From positions 68,230,677 through 68,294,676 of the forward strand of contig CM076193.1 in the NCBI GenBank assembly GCA_038277395.1: a stretch of DNA of 64,000 nt, given 5' to 3'. The position numbers and the translations under genes were made by a program. This document shows, in pieces, positions 56,465 through 64,000 of this stretch (within the stretch, counting starts at the first letter, position 1; every line of letters starts with the position of its first letter). Source of the stretch: Dryocosmus kuriphilus (taxonomy: Eukaryota; Arthropoda; Insecta; Hymenoptera; Cynipidae). Below the pieces are notes generated by a model. It saw nothing but the letters and a program-made list of their open reading frames with translations. It was not told where the DNA came from and made no database searches.

Positions 56465-57690
56465 TTAGGTTTGGGTTTGTTTATAGCAACATTTTCCCGT
56501 TACACCCATTTACCCTCCGAGAACACCCTCACCCTATTTCCTATTTCCTATTTCCGTGTTCCTACGCCCTATACTTTATAACCCCTTTGCCTTACATCGC
56601 TATCATTACCGTTTCCAAATTGAAAAAAAAAAATGTAATTAGACTGTCTGAAAAGAATTTTTAAATTTAGGATAATAAACTGTTAGTGTTATCTTTAATA
56701 ACTTTATTAATATTTAAAAACATTTTATATGAATTAATTCAGGGCGTGAATCCGTCACAACATATGTACTTATATATGTTAGAATTAAACCCCGAATTAA
56801 GTAAAAACGCGAAGTTACCAAGGGTATTTGTAGAATCTAGTTTTAACTAGTCATAATGCGAAGTAACCAAGTGCTTTTGTGAAAAACCGAAGAGGTTTTT
56901 AACTTAATCTTATTTCGCGTTTTATCTCAGGTAAAACTAAGTTAACCCAATTTTATATTTCTGGAAGAATTAGTTTTACATGTACTATTCAGTGAAAACT
57001 CGAAATACAGCTCTCCAACCTGTGACGTGTAATCAATATAGCCTTCAACAATATGAGCTATTTGACATGTATCCAAAATGAGGGTTTCTAGTTCTCAAAA
57101 CCAACTGATAATTTACCATATATTTCACAAATTTCCATAAAATTAAAATTTGAAAACTTTTGAAGTTTATAAAACTTTTAGAAAGGGATTAGATAAGCAT
57201 ACAAAATATGTCCACGCAAATATTGAGCGCGAATTTCTTCCATAGGTTTGCATTCATAAATTTCACCAGAGGATAACCTTGAAATTGTATTTTTGTGAGA
57301 ATTATGAAGGGGGAAAGAAAAAACAAAAAAAAAATGTTTTTCTCGAAGACGGCTCAACCGATGCGGGTAAAAAAAAGTTTGAACTTTCCAAATTTTTTTG
57401 TGAGGTTATGTAATAGAATGATTACTTTCATATTTTACAGAAATATTCTTCAGAATTTTCTCTATAGGATTATTAGAAAAGTTGTTGAAAGTCAGATTAG
57501 TATTGTAGTTGAAGCAATTAATGTAATTTAATACTTCTTCAACAATATTTCGGTAACTGTCTAGAATTGCGGCTTTTTCAAATTTTTAGTTTTTCGCTTT
57601 GGAGAGAGAGAGGCCAAAAAATTTTATTACTTTGATTAAAATCTAGAGTTTATGCACGATTTCGATAAAAAAAGGATCCTGTAAGAGGGT
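56465..57690. other. AT-rich DNA, no gene recognised
   Basis: Short ORFs only (up to 78 codons), without motifs or compositional support. Confidence 0.55.
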
Positions 57691-57699
57691 CAGCGTGCA

Positions 57700-58560
57700 T
57701 TTGCCCGTTAGGTGTAATTGACACAGAAATACTTGAAGTCATACCCCTGCACATTTTCAGTGTTTTTCGAGGAACGAGAAGGCACACTGTGACTGGTCAC
57801 AAAAATACTTCGAGTCACATGCCTATTTTTTTCCAGTGTCTTACTGGAGGCGAGAAGGCATCATTGTGACTCTTCACAGAAATACTTGAAGCCACACCCT
57901 ACCCGTTTTTAACGTTTTGCAGAGGACAGGAAGGCACCTCCGTGACTGGTCACATAAATACTTGGTCACACTTCTACGTCCATTCCGTTTTTTCTGGGGA
58001 GGGGCGGGGGGGGACCACTGTGACTGGTCATAAAAATACTTGAAGTCACAGCTATGCCTCTTTCCAGTGCTTTACATGGGGCGGAAAAGCACCCGTGTAA
58101 CTGGTCACAGAAATACTTCAAACCACACCCCTGCCCCTTTGTAGTGTTTTTCGTGGCGAGAAGGCAACCCCGGTACTGGTCGCAGAAATATTTATAGTCA
58201 CACTCTTACCGTTCTCCATTATTTTACGGAGGGTATGCAGCCGCCCCTTTGACTGTTTACAGAATCAATTAGTCACACACGTACCCTTTTAGTGCTTTCG
58301 TAGGGGGATGCACTCCGTGTCTGAAAATACATTAAGTCACACACATACTTCTTTTTAGTGTCTTGCGTGGGGCGGAAAGACAAGCCCGTGAGTGGTCACA
58401 TGAATCCTTTATGTAAAATACCGGAAAGGGTAGCAGTGCAACTTCAACTATTTCTGTGACCAGTCACTGGGTTAACTTACCGCCCCCCGAAAAACACTGG
58501 AAAGGAGTAGAGGTTTGACTTTTCGTATTTCTGTGACCATAAATTACCAAGGATTCCAAA
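57700..58560. repeat. 77-bp satellite, about ten units, last two inverted
   Basis: GTGACTGGTCAC-like sequence recurs at 57789, 57866, 57942, 58020, 58097 and 58172, each followed by AGAAATACTTGAAGTCACA. The last part (58430-58560) is in the reverse orientation, reading GTATTTCTGTGACC. A G-rich run lies at 58001-58012. Confidence 0.9.
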
Positions 58561-58829
58561 CTTTTATAAATTTCAAAAACGTTTATATAGGACCACGCAC
58601 AAAATGTATGCGAAATTAGTTTTCGGCGAATTTGGCTGCAAATTGATAATTTTCAAGGTTATAAGGGCCTGATGAAATATCCTTTAAAAAGTCCAAAAAA
58701 TGGCCAGATTTAGTATATATCAATGGATTGAACGAATCGCTACAGCTTTGGGAGAAAAAGCGATGTCAAAATAAGAATCACGCTTCAGAACGTGGTCCAT
58801 ATTATGTTTTCTTATTCTGGTGACTCATC

Positions 58830-60350
58830 CAGAGCATGCCGCGAAACAACCGAACGCCAAGCATTCAAGGTTTAGACATAACGGAAACACTACGCCCTTA
58901 AGAGCAAAATGGGTTCCGGTTTCCGGTTCCCATGAATCATATGCGTAAAGTGCGCTTCTAAGAATGACCGCATGCTAAGCGATCAAGATTTAGACATAAC
59001 TGTAATACTTACGATTTAAGGGCCGGAACAGTGCCACTTTGAGAATAGTATCATGTATGATTTTGACAATGGTGAATACAGTGCGCGTTCCGAAAGGGCT
59101 GAACGCTTAGTGCTCAAGTTTTTAGATTAACTGGAAACACAATTATTTAAGGGCGGAAACGATGCCACTCTGAGAAAAGCATTAGGTGTGATTATGAACA
59201 GTGTGCTTCTAAGAACGACCAAACGCCAAGCGCTGAAGTTTTTGATTTTACTGGAGTCCCACAACTTTCAGGGCGAAAACGTTGCTACAGCGAAGAGAGT
59301 ACTAAGTATGATCATGAATGTGGTACTTAAAGTGCGCTTGCGAAAGATTAGAACGCTTTGCGCTCAAGTTTTGACCTAACTCGAACCACATTTCGTCAAG
59401 GGTAGCAACGATTCCACTCTAAAAACAGTATTAGAAATGATTATAAACATGTTGTGTATCGTGCGCTCCACGGAAAGACCGAACGATAAGCGCTCAATAT
59501 TTAGACATAACTTGACACTTATGCTTTAATGGCATGAGTGTCCCGAAATGGGTGAATGCTTAGCGCTCAAGTTTTTGACTGAACTGGAATTGCAATTCTT
59601 TAACAGCGGAAACGATGTGACACTAAGAACAGTATTATGTAAGATTATGAACATAGTATGTATGTATAGTGCGCCTCAAGGAACAAACAAACGCTTATAT
59701 TATGTATAGTGCGCTTCTCCAAACGAACGAACGCTTAGCTCTCAAAATATAGACCTAAATGTAACACACTGTCTTAAGGGCAGAAAGAGGGCCACTATGA
59801 GGACAGTACCATGTATGATTTTGACGATGGTACATATAGTGCGCGTCCCAAAATAGCTGAAAGCGTAGCGCTCAAGTTTTTGACTCAACTCTAACCACAC
59901 TGCTTTAAGGGCAGAATCGATGGCACTCTAGGAATTGTATTAGTTAATATTATAAATATGGTATGTATAGTGCGCCTCTCGGATTGATCGAGCGCTAAAC
60001 ACTCAATATTCAAACATAAATGTAACAGACTGCCTTAAGAGCAGAAACAATGCAAATGTGAGGAGAGTATCATGTATGGTTTCGATGATGGTACATAGAT
60101 TGTGCGTTCCGAAAGTTCTGAACGCCTAGCGCTCAAGTGTTTGCCTGCACTGGAAAAGCACCACCTTAAGGGCGAAAACGATGCTACTCTTAGAACGCTA
60201 ATAGGTATGATTAGGAACATGGTATGTATCATGAGCTTGTTGGTATGGCCGAAAGCTAAGCGCTCAGTATTTGGATTTATATGTAGCAATTACTTCTTTA
60301 TGGGCTAAAACGATGCCACAATGAAAATAGTATGATTTTTTTAGGGAGGC
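58830..60350. repeat. ~130-bp satellite, eleven or twelve units
   Basis: TGCGC preceding TTCC/TTCT recurs at 58951, 59082, 59333, 59462, 59710, 59840, 59971 and 60103, with variants at 59202 and 60232. Each unit has GAACGCTAAGCGCTCAAGTT, TTAAGGGC and GATGCCACTCTGAGAA. One unit near 59540 is partial. Confidence 0.92.
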
Positions 60351-60529
60351 TGCGTTCACACTTAAAAATGTATCCTAAAATGTTAGCTAATAAGTAGTAC
60401 ATTTGTACGCCGTTGAAACGCAATTAAGTGTCTACTTTGACGGACTGATTATTTAGTCAGTATTTGGCCGAGCCTGATTCTAACAAAAAGACGTTACTAT
60501 TACATAGCTACTTTATTTTCTCATGTTCA

Positions 60530-60930
60530 TCTAACTGACACAACCTTGAATTTGAGTCACCTTCTAAGAAATCGAGTTAAAAGAAAAGATTCCAGCATAG
60601 AGGTATAAATTCGAAATTTGCTCGTTTTTCTCTTTTTTAATTACTATTATTAAAAAAGAAGAATGCAGCACAGCCATTTGTATTTTTGAATTCTCATCCA
60701 CATGACAAAATCTTTTAACTTGAGGCATCTTCGAAGAGAATCGAGCTCAGAGAAAAGATTCCAGCTGGCATAAAAACATAAATTCCTTCATTTTTCTCAT
60801 TTTTCAGCTCCTGGCAACTAAAAAGCAACGCTGTCATACCAAATTTTATTTTTTAATGCACATTTGCATGAAAAGATCTCCAACTCGAATCATGATTAGG
60901 TGGAGTTTAAATTTTGATAAAACTCTAGCT
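60530..60930. repeat. Two to three diverged units of ~169 bases
   Basis: AAAAGATTCCAGC at 60584 recurs at 60753. Both are preceded by GAATCGAG and followed by CATAAATTC and TTTTTCTC. Confidence 0.7.
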
Positions 60931-61029
60931 AAACACTAAGAATTTCCAAACATGGATCTGCTTGTCACATGCTCTGTCGGTGAAGCTTTCCAAGAATAGT
61001 AAACAGTAAAAAAGATGCAAGATTATTAC

Positions 61030-61171
61030 CTCGCGATCTCGAAGGAGGTGCTCCCATAATAACCATTGCTGGAATTCGCTTGCATTGATGATGCTGCCTA
61101 TTTAATGTATTAATAACAATCCTTATTAATGCTTGTAACTGGTAATACCACACCTGCTGTCCATATTGAAA
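61030..61171 (-). other. Candidate internal exon (host gene or old insertion)
   Basis: On the minus strand a pyrimidine-rich TTCTTGTTTCAG precedes the segment and GTAATAATC follows it, good acceptor and donor signals. Only one frame is open across the 142 nt, with FQYGQQVWYYQLQALIRIVI and HHQCKRIPAMVIMGAPPSRS. I do not recognise the protein. If it is an exon, the surrounding repeats are intronic. Confidence 0.3.
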
Positions 61172-61378
61172 CTGAAACAAGAATGTAATGGTAATTATTG
61201 AGAAAATGTACTCTGCATAAAAGTCGATTCTCAGAGATAAAACGATGATGCGGAAAATATATAGATAATGGATGGTCTGGTTCATTTTTTCCGTACGATT
61301 AGTTAATAAATAGATATGATGCAGAAGACAAAATCTTGGTGTCTTTCCATATTATGACTCATAAATTATACTCGTTTT

Positions 61379-62555
61379 CTACAGATTCCTGCACCAGCAT
61401 TTACGAACATTGCAGAAGGTTTGATTACGCATGCTGTTGATTTTGAAGAAAGGATCTTGCGTAATAGCATTTAGAAGTTTTGGGGATGTTAGGGTTAACG
61501 CCCGTATGTAGCGTGGGCGCGCGCGTAAGATCACGTGTGCATGCTGTAATGTGGACGTGACCGGGTGGGTGACGGGGACCGGGCCGAGCCATGTCATGTC
61601 TTGACGCAGAGACAGAGGCAATATGTGGTTGTTTAAGCTGCCAATTAGCCGGAGAAGGTCGTTGTTAATCCTAGATTTTGGAAGAGCACCCCTTCGGGAT
61701 GGTTCCAGTTTCGCAAACTTTATGATGGCATCAATGGAGTAACCTAAGAGACGCAAGCTATGTTCATAGAGCTCTTCAGTTGCGTCTACAGGGGCCTGGT
61801 CTGGCGGATGAAGCCCTAATGATTGACGAATATGTGACAATCTTCCCGAAAATTTGTAGCGTCTCGTATCTCGGGCAGAATCTCCTCCTCAGCTCCCTCC
61901 CCGGGGTTCATTTCGAAGCGTGCTAGTTTTTGTTGCACTGGTCTCTTAATGTTTTCAAATTCGACAGCGGAAAGGAGCTTTCGGCGCTCAATTGAGAGGA
62001 ATTGGTCAGCTAGGTGTTGGACAGTCACCCTCGAGGTTAAATCCGGATGAAGGCCTATGAAGAGACGATCTTGTTCGCTCGTCACAAACCCCCCTCCGAA
62101 GAAAGCCTCAAAGTCACATCTGACTATATCCTTGTTCATGGATGTTGCTGGAGAACGGTCTCAACCTCGGATCTAATTCGGCTGATGGTTCTTCTATGGA
62201 GGAGATTCTCCCAAATCATTAGTTGTATTCTCCGACTGAGGTCATCTTCTGTTACTGTAGGTAATTTCGGGAATTGCGCCACAAATTTTCGGCGAAAGGC
62301 CATCCCATCTTGTGTACTGGTGGTCGCACCTAACTCTTTCTCAAATTGGCAGCGCATCAGGTACTCATCATATTGAGGTTGAAGATTGATGCGTTGCTGC
62401 GGTATACCTTCTGAAGCGGTCGGACGTTCATTACAGTCCGAAGCATCATCAGCAGTTGTGCCTGGTAACATGGCACCTACCGCCTCTTGCCGGTATTCTG
62501 GCTGGACAGAATTTTCTTCGGGTGACATGGTTCGAGTTGCCTGTCCATCACGCAA
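61379..62555 (-). pseudogene. N-terminal region of an R4/NeSL-type LINE protein, broken
   Basis: ATG 62555 (MRDGQATRTMSPEENSVQPE) gives 139 codons. They end with QLMIWENLLHRRTISRIRSE and VETVLQQHP. A frame change then leads to MNKDIVRCDFEAFFGGGFVT from 62139, and another near 61830 to LGLHPPDQAPVDATEELYEH, ending at the stop at 61379. The first part is polar and Gln/Glu-rich, the later part helical with LLRLIGSLNNHILPLSLRQD. I see no zinc finger. The order before RT and the shared 5' leader indicate the N-terminal domain of the LINE protein. The last 10-15 residues may already be flanking DNA. Confidence 0.55.
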
Positions 62556-63020
62556 CTTGCCGTTGTCAGTCCGAGTACTTTCACACCCGTCGGTGTCATC
62601 AGGTGGAACCCGACGATCTTCGGGTAGCGAACATCACTTCATCAAATTTCTTAAATTATTCATTTAAGGTTTCTAAAGCTAGGAAAAGGGTAGTCCACCC
62701 TCACAGAGCCCCGCATGCAAGGGTAAGATCTATATACTCCAGAAGGCGACCTGGTATTCTAGAGACACCGTACACGACACCACACCCCTGGTGCCGCGCA
62801 GCCTTAAGCACGATAGTTCACGCCATGGCTTGGGGGTTATTCCTTCGAGACCATCCCTGGACCATTGTCCGCGACTGCCTATTTAGTAGTGTAACTATAC
62901 TCAGCAGAAAACCTTAGTACAGGCCCCCTCTATCCGCAACCTGAGGACGCGCCTGGTGGCCTGGTCAAGGACCCCATCCGAGATAACGCGAATATCGACA
63001 ACGCATTGTAGAATCTCCAC
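61379..63020 (-). mobile_element. R4/NeSL-type LINE, 5' part only, minus orientation
   Basis: The region 62690-62790 (GAGCCCCGCATG, TATATACTCCAGAAGGCGAC) is the reverse complement of the 5' segment of the plus-strand copy at 44570-44660, so it is the same family. The N-terminal protein region follows on the minus strand. Everything downstream of it (RT, endonuclease) is missing. Confidence 0.7.
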
Positions 63021-64000
63021 AACTTCTTTACCACAAAATCAATCGACTTCAGTAAGTCAATATATGTTTCTTATATAGCAGGCACTAGTCTTCTATTATG
63101 TCATCTTTGAAATTTCTTGTGCCCTTATGATGATTTTGATGACATTTTTTATGCCTATTGTGATGATATTTCTGATGCAATTTGTAATGATTTTGGTGAT
63201 ATTTTTGATACTATTATGTTTTTGATGCTTTTCTGCTATATTTAGGATTTGCACCATACCATGTTAGTAAATGTGACAGTGTATTAGGTTCTGAAGCGTG
63301 GGCAAACCAAATCGGAAATTAATTACAGTCTAAAGATTACCAGAGATAGAATTTCTGAAAGTGAAATTGTCAAGAGAATAGTGAATTTGGAAATAGAATT
63401 TTGAATAAAAAAAAATGTTAAAAACTCGAAATCTAAAGGGGGAAAAAGTAAAAGGTCAAAGAAAAATTTAATTGGAAAGTAAAATAATGGAAATAAGGAA
63501 ATGGGAAACCCACGTAAAACGGTGAAAGAATAAAGTCCAATTCGAGCATACTGTTGTGTAGCACAAGATCACGCGCAGCGTCTCGTAAATAAAGACAGTT
63601 CGGAGAAAAATAAGCAGATTTTCGCGTCAGAAATATTCGAAATTATAATAGTGTTCCGATTCAGAATAATATTTTGGAAGACTTTAAGGAAATGGAAATA
63701 ATGTCAAAGGCCACATTATAAGTGCAAGCTGTTATGCGCCACAGGGTAACTGGGCAATCAGCAGGATGTACACAGAGCGTCTCGAGTACTGAGCGTTCGG
63801 GGATCACGCGCGGGGAGTGTAAAACAAAGCAGCAGAGAGCGACAATAACCATTTTTCGAGATTAAAATTTAATTACTCTTAGAATTGAAAATCTTGAATG
63901 GGACTTTGGTAAAAATGAGGAAGCCGTAAGGTAAAAATAATATGCAGGTCTAAAGCAGTGAGCTAAATCGAGATTATACAAAGTATCCAAATATACCGGA
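63021..64000. other. No gene recognised
   Basis: 63125-63235 is low complexity with repeated TGATNATTTT. The rest is AT-rich with short ORFs only. Confidence 0.55.

Noticed and set aside
59188..60308. Several 60-85 codon ORFs in the 130-bp satellite
   Set aside because: They read across tandem repeat units and change with unit register; no conserved motif.
62386..62917. Plus-strand ORFs of 93 and 153 codons near 62.5 kb
   Set aside because: They are opposite the LINE N-terminal region and leader on the minus strand, and have no recognisable domain.

Overview
The window is a repeat-dominated stretch of an arthropod genome, most likely an insect. I infer this from its inventory: SAP-domain Ty3/Gypsy gag, mariner and Tc1-like transposons, Penelope-like elements (PLEs) with GIY-YIG nucleases, a LINE with a PHD-like ORF1, and an R4/NeSL-type LINE. 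It is AT-rich and carries many local satellites. I see no complete host gene. The only hint of one is a possible 142-nt exon on the minus strand near 61.1 kb.

Layout. 1-11.2 kb: a decayed Gypsy element (Gypsy-A; gag, pol, then an unusual third ORF with its own zinc knuckles). A purine tract and a TG-start follow, opening a possible very long 3' LTR that contains a 141-bp (3 x 47) higher-order tandem array. 11.2-12.85 kb: nothing recognised. 12.86-42.11 kb: a giant imperfect inverted repeat. Its left arm is 6.6 kb, inflated by a PLE and a mariner. Its right arm is 3.3 kb and still shows the empty site of both insertions. The arms are diverged tandem modules. The spacer next to the left arm holds two minus-strand ORF remnants and a duplicated tRNA-like gene, and is then occupied by a second Gypsy (Gypsy-B).

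Gypsy-B is a nest. A Tc1-like element with an uninterrupted transposase sits in gag. A 10-kb Penelope composite, flanked by GCTATAAC on both sides, sits between protease and reverse transcriptase. A nearly full-length but decayed LINE sits inside the Penelope composite. 42.2-43.85 kb: two satellite arrays. 44.3-48.1 kb: a SINE-like piece and a decayed R4/NeSL-type LINE that itself carries a short TIR element. 48.7-56.5 kb: a probable Academ-type DNA transposon with ~270-bp inverted termini and a broken multidomain protein, itself hit by a second mariner. 57.7-60.9 kb: three tandem arrays. 61.4-63.0 kb: the 5' end of another R4/NeSL-type LINE on the minus strand. The last kilobase holds nothing I recognise.

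The window reads as a stratigraphy of insertions rather than a set of cooperating genes. The points most worth following are the giant inverted repeat and its resident ORFs and tRNA-like genes, hammerhead-ribozyme cores in two unrelated PLE families, the Academ-like element, the third zinc-knuckle ORF of Gypsy-A, and the intact Tc1-like transposase. All coordinates of element edges were judged by eye.
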